DNA of 64,000 bases from Bacillus sp. SG-1 (GCF_000181495.1 NZ_ABCF01000003.1:61223-125222); one strand, 5' to 3'; shown: positions 1 through 8,216, counted from the first letter of the stretch. Translations and numbers: made by a program. Notes: a model not told the origin generated them from the letters alone.

Positions 1-844
1 TGTTAAAGTGTGCACCAGTTGTATCCTGGTTAGGGAAGAATACGCCAACCTGTTCAGCTACTTTCACTTCTTCCGGATCAGAAGAGTTCAGCAGTCTGCC
101 TACATAATACGTGTTGGCAATCGCAACATCGCCTTCACCGGCAACGATTGCTTTCACCTGGTCAGTGTCTCCGCCTTTAGGATCTCTGGCCATGTTTTCC
201 ACAATGCCAGCAGCCCATTCTTTCGCTTTTTCTTCTCCATGAAGCTCAATGAAAGAAGCCATTAGCGACTGGTTATAAATGTTTTCAGAAGAGCGGATCA
301 AGACTTTTCCGTTCCACTTTTCATTTGTCAGGTCTTCGTAAGTTGATAATTCAGAAGGATCGACACGGTCTTTAGAGTAAACGATGACGCGTCCGCGCTG
401 CGTTAAAGCCACCCACTGATTATCAGTATCACGTAGATTTTCGTCGATGTTGCTGTTTACAGTTTCACTTTCAATGCTTTGTAGAAGTCCAGCTTCTTTC
501 GCTTTATGTAAGTTGCCGGCATCCGCTGTGATGAATACATCGCCTTCTGTTGCTTCACCTTCACGCTTAAGACGCTCCATCAATTCATCGCCTTCACCTT
601 TGATGACATTGACTTTGATGCCTGTTTCTTCTTCAAACTTCTTGTAGATGGCATCATCTGTATCGTAATGGCGGGCTGTGTACACATTCACCTCACCTGA
701 ATCTGTAACTTCTTGCTCGTTATTTTCTGTGTTTCCTGTGTTGTTTGCTGCTTCATTCCCTGTGTTATTGTTGGAACAAGCTGCAAGAACTCCGAATGTC
801 AGCATAAATGCCAACAGGGTAGTCCATAATGATTTCTTTCTCAT
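1..844 (-). CDS. Ferric iron ABC transporter substrate-binding lipoprotein (3' end outside window)
   Basis: The minus-strand frame opens at an ATG at 844 and stays open to the window edge, so about 281 residues are visible and the C-terminus is missing. The N-terminus is a lipoprotein signal: MRKKS, a hydrophobic stretch, then a lipobox ending LAAC, followed by an Asn/Thr/Glu-rich linker. The mature part starts VNVYTARHYDTDDAIYKKFE and continues with IKVNVIKGEGDELMERL, typical of the FutA/FbpA class of periplasmic-type Fe3+ binding proteins, which hand iron to a membrane permease and ATPase. The distal part contains a run around TYYVGRLL consistent with the Tyr-containing iron site of that family. 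A Fur box lies just upstream, which fits iron-repressed expression. The permease and ATPase genes would be expected beyond the left edge. The family is clear; the exact metal is inferred. Confidence 0.9.
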   Translation of the reverse strand, partial: MRKKSLWTTLLAFMLTFGVLAACSNNNTGNEAANNTGNTENNEQEVTDSGEVNVYTARHYDTDDAIYKKFEEETGIKVNVIKGEGDELMERLKREGEATEGDVFITADAGNLHKAKEAGLLQSIESETVNSNIDENLRDTDNQWVALTQRGRVIVYSKDRVDPSELSTYEDLTNEKWNGKVLIRSSENIYNQSLMASFIELHGEEKAKEWAAGIVENMARDPKGGDTDQVKAIVAGEGDVAIANTYYVGRLLNSSDPEEVKVAEQVGVFFPNQDTTGAHFN

Positions 845-891
845 ACTTTCACCCCTGGATGTTTTTTTATTTGAGCAACCCTTAATGAATA

Positions 892-906
892 TGATTCTCA
901 ATATCA
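892..906. promoter_or_regulatory. Fur box upstream of the iron-binding lipoprotein gene
   Basis: The 15 bases TGATTCTCAATATCA form a 7-1-7 dyad close to the Bacillus Fur consensus (TGATAATNATTATCA, both strands considered). It sits about 50 bp upstream of the minus-strand ATG at 844, in the expected promoter area. Iron-dependent repression by Fur is inferred from the motif plus the downstream ferric-binding protein. Confidence 0.75.
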
Positions 907-1220
907 TTTATAAATGAAAACTGTTCTCAAGTCAATAGATTAATAAAAAAAGTTTTAAGCGTTTCCAATATGGGAGGCAAAACTTGGCCCAAAAGACTAA
1001 TAGATAGAGTTAAAAGTGGAGGCATACAAAGCTGTGTTTTTTGAAGGCGGAACCGAGCAGGGACTTTTTTACAAAGAAATAGTTATTACAATATTAATGG
1101 GGGTATCTCATGTATAGTTAGAGTAGGACATACAAATGAAGGTAGAATAGTTATTGAACGAAATGAGTGCATGGTGTTTCCGTTATGTTTTATTTAGATA
1201 GAACTTTTAATAAGTGAGAA

Positions 1221-1345
1221 GCTGATTTCCGCTCCAGGTGCGCGACTCCGCGGGGCGGGCGGTGAGCCTCCTCGGCTTCGCCTGTGGGGTCTCACCTGTC
1301 CCGCTTATCCCGCAGGAGGTCACGCACCTTCCGCTACAATCAAAC
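1221..1345. repeat. GC-rich palindromic intergenic repeat (about 125 bp)
   Basis: This block is far more GC-rich than its AT-rich flanks and is nearly self-complementary. The outer arms pair an AGGTGCG segment near the left end with a CGCACCT segment near the right end, and an inner hairpin pairs GGTGAG with CTCACC. It has no open reading frame. The pattern resembles a dispersed intergenic repeat that I recall from many Bacillus genomes; the function is unknown. The rest of 845-1481 holds the Fur box and no gene I can support. Confidence 0.6.
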
Positions 1346-1481
1346 CTTTTAACCAAAAATGTTTACAAAAGTGCGTTTCTAACATGGTGTGATGGAAGCT
1401 GTTAGATCCAGAAGGAACCTTTTAACAACGGGATCAATCAACTTTCTTTTTAAATATCAAGAAAACAAAGGGGGAAAAGAT

Positions 1482-2333
1482 GTGAAAAAGATTATTTTAA
1501 CAACTGAGAGTGGCGCGGATCTGCCAAATGATTTGGTTGAAAAATATAATGTTAGAGTAGTGCCGATGCATATCATCATGGATGGGAAAGATTATTTGGA
1601 TGGTTCCCTGCCGGTGGAGGACATTTATGACTACTATGCACGCACGAAAAAAATCCCCTCCACAACTTCTACAAACGCACACGAGTATCAAGAACTTTTC
1701 ACCAAGATCAGAACTGAATTTCCTGATTGTACAATTATCCATATTGGCTATACGTCAAAGGCATCATCTTCCTTTCAAAATGCGGTCATCGCTGCGGAAG
1801 AATTTGGAGATATCTATCTCATTGACGCCTTGAATGTGACGGGAGGATTAGCGGCCGTTGTGATATATGCTGGTCAAGTGCTGCAGAACGAACCAGATAT
1901 TGAACCTCAACAATTAGTTGAAAGAATCGAATCAATCGTCCCTAAATCAAGGCTCTCTTTCGTCCCAGGCAGCCTGGAGTTCCTTAGGGCAGGAGGACGT
2001 GTAAGCAACATGGCTTCACTTGTGGGGGCCCTGTTAAAAATAAAGCCATGTATAGAACTGGTGGACGGCAAGCTGGTTTCTACAAAAAAATACCGAGGGA
2101 AAATGAGTACAGTAGCTGAAAAACTCCTGCGTGAGTATTTGGATGAATACAATATCGACCGGGAACAGCTTTATTTCATCTACTCCATAGGTTTAGATGA
2201 AAGTGTAAAAGCGAGGATGGATGAAGTCGCCAAAGAAAACGGGTTCCAAAATATAAGATGGATTCAAGCAGGCGGTATGATTTCGACTCACTCTGGAGCC
2301 GGTGGATTCGGGGTTGCGGGGTTGGAAGTATAA
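1482..2333 (+). CDS. DegV family protein (fatty-acid-binding)
   Basis: A GTG start at 1482, 5-6 bases after an AAAGGGGGAAAAG ribosome binding site, is preferred over in-frame starts further upstream. The 283-residue product begins VKKIILTTESGADLP, the usual DegV opening in which a Thr/Ser-rich strand contacts the lipid head group. It contains the SKASSSFQNA and RLSFVPGSLEFLRAGGRVS segments typical of DegV proteins. Members bind a fatty acid between two alpha/beta domains and act as FakB-like carriers for fatty acid kinase; the ligand here is inferred from the family. The next gene begins 55 bp downstream on the same strand, so a short operon is possible. Confidence 0.9.
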   Translation: MKKIILTTESGADLPNDLVEKYNVRVVPMHIIMDGKDYLDGSLPVEDIYDYYARTKKIPSTTSTNAHEYQELFTKIRTEFPDCTIIHIGYTSKASSSFQNAVIAAEEFGDIYLIDALNVTGGLAAVVIYAGQVLQNEPDIEPQQLVERIESIVPKSRLSFVPGSLEFLRAGGRVSNMASLVGALLKIKPCIELVDGKLVSTKKYRGKMSTVAEKLLREYLDEYNIDREQLYFIYSIGLDESVKARMDEVAKENGFQNIRWIQAGGMISTHSGAGGFGVAGLEV

Positions 2334-2388
2334 CGACGGAGTCAGATTTCAGTACAAGGTAATTTTAAAAAAGATAGGAGGCAGGACT

Positions 2389-3480
2389 ATGAGGGAACCT
2401 GTTATTATCGTCGGGGCTGGATTAAGCGGACTTCATGCGGCCTCCCTGCTTCACTCTCAAGGCATTGAATGCAGGGTCCTCGAATCGCGGAACCGAGTAG
2501 GAGGCAGGGTGTTAACAGGGATGGTTGAGGGCGGTCCGGACAAGGGGATGTTTGACCTCGGTCCGACTTGGTTCTGGCCTGACCAAGAACCGGTTATCTC
2601 CAGTATTGTGAAAAAGTTCGGCTTGTCCACATTTGAGCAACATACGGAAGGGGCTCTGTTATTCGAGCAGTCTCAAAAGGAAGCTGCCCAGCGGCACATA
2701 CCGCCGGCAGGATCCTTTGCGAAATCGTTTCGTTTCCGAGGGGGTGTGCAGACCCTCATTGACTCTATTTCTGCGACTCTTCCTCCCGGGACAGTCGAAC
2801 TGGATACGCGGGTGACCGACATCCATTTGGATGAAGAAGGGGGATGTACGGTAGAAGCAGCCACAACTGATGGAAGGAAAAAAACGATGGGGGCAGGGGC
2901 TGTCATCCTGGCGCTGCCTCCCCGATTGATAGTCCAAACCATCAACTTCTCACCCGCCCTCCCGGAGGAACTAATCAAACGTTTGATGAAGGAACCGACG
3001 TGGATGGCTGGGCAGGCCAAGGTGGTTGCGGTTTATAAAGAGCCTTTTTGGAGGGAACAGGGCCTTTCAGGACAAGCCATGAGCTGGGCCGGTCCCTTGC
3101 AGGAAATTCATGATGTCTCACCTGAAACAGGATACGGTGCCCTTTTCGGTTTCTTCGGATTACCTGCCAAGACCCGCCAAGAGATCGGGGAGGAAAGAGT
3201 TCGCAAACTTGTGCTCGACCAGTTGATCCGGTTGTTTGGACCATCTGCAGAAAAACCGGTTTCCCTTTTATACAAAGATTGGGCCAGTGATCCCCAAACG
3301 GCTGTTACCGAAGATTTAGAACCGCTTAGAAGCTTTCCAAACTACGGTCCTATTCCAACGTGGAAAGAGAAAATCCTGTTTGCCGGTACAGAAACTTCTC
3401 CTGAACATGGGGGTCACCTTGAAGGTGCGCTGGTGTCGGCGGAGCGCGCGGTTGATGAGGTCATGAGGCAGTATAAATGA
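2389..3480 (+). CDS. FAD-dependent amine oxidase / flavin monoamine oxidase family protein
   Basis: The start is the ATG at 2389, after the ribosome binding site AGGAGG and eight bases. The 363-residue protein opens with a classical dinucleotide-binding fold, VIIVGAGLSGLHAASLL, then VLESRNRVGGRVLTG, the double-Arg GG motif of flavin amine oxidases that contacts FAD. Near the C-terminus FAGTETSPEHGGHLEGALVSAERA is the second FAD-binding signature. It is somewhat shorter than typical monoamine oxidases (about 450 residues), so the substrate domain is compact. Substrate is not predictable from sequence alone. It follows the DegV gene and is closed by a terminator at 3584-3620. Confidence 0.88.
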   Translation: MREPVIIVGAGLSGLHAASLLHSQGIECRVLESRNRVGGRVLTGMVEGGPDKGMFDLGPTWFWPDQEPVISSIVKKFGLSTFEQHTEGALLFEQSQKEAAQRHIPPAGSFAKSFRFRGGVQTLIDSISATLPPGTVELDTRVTDIHLDEEGGCTVEAATTDGRKKTMGAGAVILALPPRLIVQTINFSPALPEELIKRLMKEPTWMAGQAKVVAVYKEPFWREQGLSGQAMSWAGPLQEIHDVSPETGYGALFGFFGLPAKTRQEIGEERVRKLVLDQLIRLFGPSAEKPVSLLYKDWASDPQTAVTEDLEPLRSFPNYGPIPTWKEKILFAGTETSPEHGGHLEGALVSAERAVDEVMRQYK

Positions 3481-3583
3481 TAGCCCTATTTAAATAGAGT
3501 ACGGCATGACTTAACAGCTTCTCCTATCGAGTGGAAAAAATCAATTACAGTGATAATAGCAATTAGCAAAAAAAATAACAGTG

Positions 3584-3620
3584 AAAAGCAGTGGGTGATC
3601 GAAGCATCCACTGCTCTTTT
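3584..3620 (+). terminator. Rho-independent terminator after the amine oxidase gene
   Basis: Perfect 8-bp stem AGCAGTGG / CCACTGCT with a 13-base loop, flanked by A residues on the left and CTTTT on the right, about 105 bp after the stop codon. Confidence 0.8.
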
Positions 3621-3684
3621 AGTTTGTATAATATTTTTGGACTGTGAAATTATATGGTTATTTTTGTTAATATATAGTTAGAAC

Positions 3685-3717
3685 AATTGTTCAAGTAAAG
3701 GAGCAGTTTAGTTATAA
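3685..3717 (+). repeat. R1 element, 3' half
   Basis: Contains the R1 signature GTTCAAGTAAAGGAGCAG followed by TTTAGTTATAAG. It lies immediately upstream of the ribosome binding site of the ATC-start gene at 3731, as in the second copy of that gene near 52.6 kb. Confidence 0.55.
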
Positions 3718-3730
3718 GGAGGGAGAGAGA

Positions 3731-3961
3731 ATCAGTAAATTAAAAAGGGTAAATGATATTCTCTATATCATCGTATTTGGGCTTTCTGCATCATATTTTT
3801 TAATGGAGAATAAGATACCGATATATATTGTTCCCGCTCTTTTATCTATTACGTTTATGCTAACGGCAGTTGAGTTCATCAAAGGACGCAAGGATAAGGG
3901 CGGCTATAAGTATATTGTTGGGGCAGTTGTTATGCTTTTTACCGCTATGGTGTTCTTATAA
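3731..3961 (+). CDS. Small membrane protein with apparent ATC start (copy 1)
   Basis: A 76-codon frame begins ATC-AGT-AAA-TTA seven bases after a strong AGGAGGG ribosome binding site and has no ATG, GTG or TTG before codon 24. The product (SKLKRVNDILYIIVFGLSAS onwards) has two or three hydrophobic segments and a basic FIKGRKDKGG loop, so it is probably a small integral membrane protein. A diverged copy at 52655-52891 keeps the same frame, the same ATC and the same ribosome binding site; among codon differences I aligned, six are silent and six change the residue, which argues that the frame is translated. This copy ends two codons sooner because one T is missing from a short T run near its end. 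Function unknown. Either AUC initiation or decay of the start codon would explain what is seen. Confidence 0.6.
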   Translation: MSKLKRVNDILYIIVFGLSASYFLMENKIPIYIVPALLSITFMLTAVEFIKGRKDKGGYKYIVGAVVMLFTAMVFL

Positions 3962-3989
3962 AGTAATGTAAAAGCCGCTTTTCCACTAC

Positions 3990-4025
3990 TTACCGTGCTC
4001 ATGCTGAACAGTGCAGCATGTCAGA
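3990..4025 (+). repeat. R1-like hairpin downstream of the ATC-start gene
   Basis: CATGCTG and CAGCATG form a perfect 7-bp stem around AACAGTG. The equivalent position after the second gene copy (about 52916-52970) has a related but changed stem followed by the R1 3' half. Confidence 0.5.
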
Positions 4026-4094
4026 CTGATTATAGGGTATCATTATATGTGGGCAAAGATGGGTATTCAGTATATTAAAAGGTAGTGAGTTTTT

Positions 4095-4226
4095 ATGGAA
4101 AATTTGAATCATAATTTTCATAATCCGAATGATACTTTGTTACCTGTATTTTTAATGGGATTTGTACCTTTTTTAATAATTATTTTATTGGTTTTACTAT
4201 TGGTACTATATTACAAAAAAAAGTAA
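4095..4226 (+). CDS. 43-residue single-pass membrane protein
   Basis: An ATG-initiated frame of 43 codons lies after AAAAGGTAGTGAG, a moderate ribosome binding site. The product has a polar, Asn- and His-rich N-terminus (MENLNHNFHNPND), one strongly hydrophobic segment of about 22 residues and a KKK tail, predicting N-out topology with the basic tail inside. No family recognised. It is co-oriented with the preceding small membrane gene and is followed by a terminator at 4259-4289, so the two may form a short cassette-like unit. Confidence 0.6.
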   Translation: MENLNHNFHNPNDTLLPVFLMGFVPFLIIILLVLLLVLYYKKK

Positions 4227-4258
4227 AGTACCTCCCTCGCTTCCCTTCAGAAATTAAG

Positions 4259-4289
4259 AAAAAGTCCTTTCGACATAGAAGGGCTTTTT
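4259..4289. terminator. Bidirectional terminator
   Basis: AAAAAG-TCC-TTT pairs with GAAGGGCTTTTT around a short loop, giving an A-rich left side and a T-run on the right, so it can work on both strands. It separates the small + strand gene from the minus-strand HxlR regulator gene. Confidence 0.75.
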
Positions 4290-4405
4290 CTGCTTTTTCG
4301 ACAAGGAATCACACTGCTTTTCGGTGCATCTTTTTTTCTCCTCGTAAAGTTCTTTCTTCTGAGGTTGATATACAAACCCTAGCTAGATATCCCGTCCTTC
4401 CCTGT

Positions 4406-4738
4406 CTACCCCTGCGAGCTGCCCCACTTGTGCATTTCTTCAAGCAGCGGTTTCAGGGTCAACCCCTTCTCCGAGATCGAGTATTCCACTTTTGGCGGCA
4501 TTTCGTTATATTGTTTCCGGTTGATCAGCCCTTCTTGTTCAAGTTCCTTGAGCTGCTGGCTGAGCATTTTGTGGGTAATGCCCGGCAAGAGCCTTCGCAG
4601 CGCGTTATAGCGGTGGATGCCGTCATAGGCAAGATGCCACAGGATGACGGGCTTCCACTTCCCGCCGATCTTGTTCAATGTATATTCAATCGAGCATTTG
4701 AGCTTTCCGTTGTCATCCACTTGAATGGAGTCTGTCAT
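4406..4738 (-). CDS. HxlR family winged-helix transcriptional regulator
   Basis: 110-residue protein whose core reads CSIEYTLNKIGGKWKPVILW, then LRRLLPGITHKMLSQQLKEL (recognition helix area) and VEYSISEKGLTLKPLLEEM. This is the HxlR/DUF24 winged-helix pattern; the Cys at the start of the domain is the position used for thiol sensing in several family members, although its role here is inferred. It is divergent from the VOC-family gene at 4859, with a 120-bp shared promoter region holding two overlapping inverted repeats. Regulation of that neighbour, for example in response to electrophiles, is likely but unproven. Confidence 0.9.
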   Translation of the reverse strand: MTDSIQVDDNGKLKCSIEYTLNKIGGKWKPVILWHLAYDGIHRYNALRRLLPGITHKMLSQQLKELEQEGLINRKQYNEMPPKVEYSISEKGLTLKPLLEEMHKWGSSQG

Positions 4739-4762
4739 TCTGTATTTTCACTCCTTACTTCC

Positions 4763-4799
4763 CTTTTGGGTAGTATCTTCCCCAAAAGTGCATACTTTT
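4763..4799. promoter_or_regulatory. Candidate HxlR operator in divergent promoter region
   Basis: Two dyads overlap: CTTTTGGG / CCCAAAAG (perfect 8-bp arms, 10-bp spacer) and AAAAGT-GCAT-ACTTTT (perfect 6-bp arms). Both lie between the divergent HxlR and VOC genes. Assignment to HxlR is by position. Confidence 0.55.
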
Positions 4800-4858
4800 G
4801 AGTAGAAGAATAACCGTTTATAATACGAACTGTCAAACCATTAAAGGAGGAAACAACT

Positions 4859-5353
4859 ATGACACCATTTCCAAGAACCTTTTCACATATCGGCTTATCC
4901 GTACCTGACCTGGACAAGGCGGTTAAATTTTATACGGAGCTGTTCGGCTGGTACGTAATTATGGAGCCCTCCGAGGTGAAAAATGATGATACGCCGGTAG
5001 GCCAGATGTGCCGGGATGTATTCGGGAACGATTGGGAGACCTTCCGCATCGCCCATCTCTCAACAGGGGACAAGATCGGCATCGAACTATTTGAATTCCC
5101 TCACAATGAACAACCGGAAAATAATTTTGAATACTGGAAAACGGGAATCTTTCATTTCTGTATCCAGGATCCGGATATCGAGGGATTGGTGGAGAAGATT
5201 AAAGAGCATGGAGGCAAGCAGCGAATGCCGATCCGCGAATATTATCCTGGCGAAAAGCCATACAAAATGGTGTACGTTGAGGATCCATTCGGCAATATCT
5301 TTGAAATCTATACCCACAGCTATGAACTGACGTATTCACAGGGAGCATACTGA
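4859..5353 (+). CDS. VOC superfamily (glyoxalase/bleomycin resistance-like) protein
   Basis: 164 residues; ATG preceded by AAAGGAGGAAAC. The start FSHIGLSVPDLDKAVKFYTE is the first beta-alpha-beta unit of the vicinal-oxygen-chelate fold. IFHFCIQDPDIEGLVEKI and YVEDPFGNIFEIYTHSYE give the second unit, with His near position 11 and Glu in FEIYTHS as plausible metal ligands. Substrate cannot be read from sequence. It is divergent from the HxlR regulator and ends against a long perfect palindrome that serves as terminator. A role in detoxifying a reactive small molecule is inferred from the regulator-enzyme pairing. Confidence 0.85.
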   Translation: MTPFPRTFSHIGLSVPDLDKAVKFYTELFGWYVIMEPSEVKNDDTPVGQMCRDVFGNDWETFRIAHLSTGDKIGIELFEFPHNEQPENNFEYWKTGIFHFCIQDPDIEGLVEKIKEHGGKQRMPIREYYPGEKPYKMVYVEDPFGNIFEIYTHSYELTYSQGAY

Positions 5354-5355
5354 AA

Positions 5356-5386
5356 AAATGGGACTGTGCTGAGCACAGTCCCATTT
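5356..5386. terminator. Bidirectional terminator between convergent genes
   Basis: Perfect 15-bp arms (AAATGGGACTGTGCT and its complement) around a single G. It lies between the convergent VOC and YhfP-like genes, five bases from both stop codons. Confidence 0.85.
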
Positions 5387-5390
5387 CCTA

Positions 5391-6389
5391 TTAATCCAGT
5401 ATCTTCACGACTGTCCGTCCCCTAGTTTTTCCCTGCAGGATAGCGGATAGTGTCCTTGGCAATTCTTCCAGTGTTACTTCATTTTCGATTTCCCCTAAAC
5501 CGTCCGGCTTCAAGTCGTCTGCCATGCGGTTCCATAGCGTTTCCCGTAATTCTTTTGGGCAATAAACCGAGTCGATTCCCAATAAATTCACGCCTCTAAG
5601 GATGAAAGGGAAGACCGTTGTTGGCACGTCAGCACCCCCGGTTAATCCGCTGACAGCTACAGCACCGCCGTATTTTGTATTGCTTAAGACGGACGCCAGT
5701 GTCTTCCCGCCGACTGGGTCTACTGCACCAGCCCAACGCTGCTTCCCAATTGGACGGATTTTTTCCGGAGCGACCTCTTCACGCGAAACAATCTCTTTTG
5801 CTCCTAACGACTTTAAGTATTCATGTTCGGATTCTTTTCCGGTACTTGCGGTGACATGATAATTTCGTTTGGCAAGCATGGCAACCGCCATACTTCCGAC
5901 ACCGCCGGTTGCTCCTGTAACTAAGACCGGTCCATTTTCCGGTCTCAGCCCGCTGTTTTCAAGTTGATGAATGGAAAGGGCGGCAGTGAAACCAGCCGTC
6001 CCAAAGACCATGGCTTCTTTTAAAGTTAAATTGTCCGGCAATGGCACGACCCAGTCACCTGGAACCCTTGCATATTCACTGTAACCGCCGTAATGAGAAA
6101 CCCCTAACTCGTAGCTCGTTACGATGACTTTGTCGCCTTCCTTATAGCGGTCGTCGTCAGAGGAAGTGACGACTCCTGCAAGGTCGATCCCCGGTACAAA
6201 CGGATAGGACTGAACGACTTTCCCATTTGGAATGCTCGCCAATCCGTCTTTATAGTTTACGCTGGAGTAATGAACGCGGATCGTCACATCACCCTGGGGC
6301 AAGTCTTCAAAAGTTAATGGTTCAATATTGACTGAAAAATCTTCCTCCGTTTTATTCACAACAAGAGCTTTGAAAGTATTTGACATCAT
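5391..6389 (-). CDS. yhfP: YhfP-like acrylyl-CoA reductase / quinone oxidoreductase family protein
   Basis: About 332 residues from the ATG at 6389 (a second ATG follows directly); AAAGGGG lies 5-8 bases upstream, so the longer frame's extra N-terminus is rejected. The medium-chain dehydrogenase pattern is clear: an N-terminal GroES-like domain with VNYKDGLA and FVPGIDLAGVV, then the NADPH-binding fold VLVTGATGGVGSMAVAML. SGLTGGADVPTTVFPFILRG is typical of the YhfP/AcuI (acrylyl-CoA reductase-like) subgroup, and no catalytic zinc ligands are evident. Reduction of an alpha,beta-unsaturated CoA ester or quinone is inferred from the family. It is divergent from a TetR gene with a paired operator in between, suggesting control by that repressor. 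Confidence 0.88.
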   Translation of the reverse strand: MMSNTFKALVVNKTEEDFSVNIEPLTFEDLPQGDVTIRVHYSSVNYKDGLASIPNGKVVQSYPFVPGIDLAGVVTSSDDDRYKEGDKVIVTSYELGVSHYGGYSEYARVPGDWVVPLPDNLTLKEAMVFGTAGFTAALSIHQLENSGLRPENGPVLVTGATGGVGSMAVAMLAKRNYHVTASTGKESEHEYLKSLGAKEIVSREEVAPEKIRPIGKQRWAGAVDPVGGKTLASVLSNTKYGGAVAVSGLTGGADVPTTVFPFILRGVNLLGIDSVYCPKELRETLWNRMADDLKPDGLGEIENEVTLEELPRTLSAILQGKTRGRTVVKILD

Positions 6390-6440
6390 AAGTTCCCCTT
6401 TCAAAAATGATTTATTCTTCCAACCTATCATAATACTTTT

Positions 6441-6478
6441 TATTCCGACTGGTCAATTTATTTTGACCGGTCAGAATA
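6441..6478. promoter_or_regulatory. TetR-type operator between yhfP-like and tetR genes
   Basis: Two 16-base half-sites, TATTCCGACTGGTCAA and TTGACCGGTCAGAATA, are inverted with a 6-bp spacer, and each half contains a near-palindromic GAC(C/T)GGTC core. The site lies between the divergent genes and is the natural target of the adjacent TetR protein. Confidence 0.7.
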
Positions 6479-6545
6479 AAATAACTCGTAATGAGCCATT
6501 GTTTTTTGTATACTATCTTTAGGTAGTAAAATGGAGGTTCTAAAA

Positions 6546-7139
6546 ATGGCAAACAAGGGAGAACAGAGACGCAAACAAATACTGAAAGCAGCCTTTCAAG
6601 CTGCATCTGAAAAGGGATATGAATCTGTGACTCTGCAGGATATTGCGGATTACGCTGACGTAAGCAAAGGCGTGACGAACTATTACTTTGAAAATAAAGC
6701 AGATGTATTTGCGCAGTTATTCCAATGGATCACGACCAGGATCTATGAAAAAGAAGCGGCATCGATTGATGAAAAGGAAACAGCGATTGAAAAATTAGAA
6801 GCTTACGTGAATCGGGTATTCATCAGCCCCGAGGAAAATAAAGCATTTTATCGTGTGTACTTAGATTTTTTGGCACAGACGAAAAACAACGAGCGATACA
6901 AAGAAATCAACCAGCAATTTTACGCAAACTGCTGGTCCATCGGCAGGGAGATCATTACACAGGGTATTGAAGAGAACGTGTTTAAAGCGGATGATATCGA
7001 CCAATCTGCCATCAGCATCCGCTGTATGATCGATGGCTGCTTAATTCAATGGTTAATGAGGGACGATGACAGCTTGCACGGTTATTACCGGAATGTTTGT
7101 TATGATTCCATTTTGCAGCTTTTGAGTTATAAAAAGTGA
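6546..7139 (+). CDS. TetR/AcrR family transcriptional regulator
   Basis: 197 residues from the ATG at 6546; the earlier in-frame ATG at 6531 is disfavoured because its own bases provide the GGAGG ribosome binding site of the second. The helix-turn-helix is at the N-terminus: RRKQILKAAFQAASEKGYES, then VTLQDIADYADVSKGVTNYY with the FENK that normally follows the recognition helix. The C-terminal ligand-binding domain is all-helical and not diagnostic. The gene is divergent from the YhfP-like oxidoreductase and shares a paired GACCGGTC operator with it, so autoregulation plus repression of the oxidoreductase is the likely circuit. Confidence 0.9.
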   Translation: MANKGEQRRKQILKAAFQAASEKGYESVTLQDIADYADVSKGVTNYYFENKADVFAQLFQWITTRIYEKEAASIDEKETAIEKLEAYVNRVFISPEENKAFYRVYLDFLAQTKNNERYKEINQQFYANCWSIGREIITQGIEENVFKADDIDQSAISIRCMIDGCLIQWLMRDDDSLHGYYRNVCYDSILQLLSYKK

Positions 7140-7171
7140 GGGATGAGGTGATTGGCGCCTCATCCCTTTTT
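7140..7171 (+). terminator. Terminator between convergent tetR and permease genes
   Basis: GGGATGAGG pairs with CCTCATCCC around TGATTGGCG, followed by TTTTT; begins at the TetR stop codon. Confidence 0.85.
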
Positions 7172-7187
7172 GACATTACTTTTCTTC

Positions 7188-8216
7188 TCACATCTTCCTG
7201 CTTTCGACCATTTCAAATAGCCCTCTTTCGGCAAGAGCCCCTTCCGTCTTCTCCTTTTTATAACTCCCGGACGCAGGAATATCGTTCTTTTCCAATTCTT
7301 TTGACAATCCAATCAGCATCATCTTTCCGGCGAGGATTGTCAAGGTGAAGAATATGACCGGGATGAAGGCAATCCATGGATACGAGGTCCAAAGGAATTG
7401 CCACCAGCTTCCTAATGAGCCCGACCATTCATGCGATAAGGAAATAAAGTTGGGGACATTGAAAACATCTTCCGCCAACCTGGCACCCCCGATAAATATG
7501 CCAAGTACCCCCAAATGAGAGATGAGCAGCATGGAGGCGATAAATTCCCTGATCAAAACGACATAAATTTGCGGAACGATAAAAGGCCGGATATGGTTCT
7601 TGATGAAATGGAGTTCCTTCGCACCAAGCACCTTTGCACTCTGGATGAATTCCTTGTTCATCACGTTTTCGACTTCGTTGGCAAAAAGCAAAGAAACAGA
7701 TGGGATTGAAATCGCCACCAGGATCACGATATAGATCATGACTTTTTCCTCGAAGGAATAGGGAAAAGTATCCGGATTATGCAGAGGACCATCAAACATT
7801 ACCCAATACATCAATAGAAACGCCAAAAGAGTCGTCGGGAAATAATTGGAGGCATCAATGATGGATGCCAGGATTCGTTTGATTTTATGTAAGACAAAAT
7901 GGATGATCAATCCAAATAAGACGGACGGAATCACCCTCAGGAAAGCAATGATCATCGCCGAACCGATTGTATACTTGGCCCCCACCAGCATAAGGTAGAA
8001 AACATTGCGGCCGAAATTATCCGTCCCCAATGGGGGGAACTCCAAAGGTGAGTAAGGAGGCGATAAATAGTTTCCATCCTCATCTTTTACTAGTTCAGTA
8101 GTAGGGATATGATCGCCGGTTACCCAGTAATACACAAAGCTGCTGATAAACAAGCCGAACAGGAATATGGCTCCCACTACGAATGAAGGGTTCTTTAACA
8201 GCCTGAAAATCAACAT
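7188..8216 (-). CDS. Peptide-type ABC transporter permease (OppC/DppC-like)
   Basis: 342 residues with an N-terminal membrane segment, an extracytoplasmic region ending FPPLGTDNFGRNVFYLMLVG (the GTD-x-GRD-like motif of OppC-type permeases), and further membrane segments. The cytoplasmic EAA loop is visible as EFIQSAKVLGAKELHFIKNH. The ATG overlaps the stop codon of the upstream permease (ATGA), so the two are translationally coupled. Compared with standard OppC the last 40 residues carry an extra membrane segment and a charged tail. No ATPase or substrate-binding gene is adjacent, so the transporter must borrow these or work in an unusual way. Confidence 0.85.
   Translation of the reverse strand: MLIFRLLKNPSFVVGAIFLFGLFISSFVYYWVTGDHIPTTELVKDEDGNYLSPPYSPLEFPPLGTDNFGRNVFYLMLVGAKYTIGSAMIIAFLRVIPSVLFGLIIHFVLHKIKRILASIIDASNYFPTTLLAFLLMYWVMFDGPLHNPDTFPYSFEEKVMIYIVILVAISIPSVSLLFANEVENVMNKEFIQSAKVLGAKELHFIKNHIRPFIVPQIYVVLIREFIASMLLISHLGVLGIFIGGARLAEDVFNVPNFISLSHEWSGSLGSWWQFLWTSYPWIAFIPVIFFTLTILAGKMMLIGLSKELEKNDIPASGSYKKEKTEGALAERGLFEMVESRKM

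Noticed and set aside
1582..1833. Alternative + frame within degV
   Set aside because: It overlaps the DegV coding region in another frame and has no supporting features.
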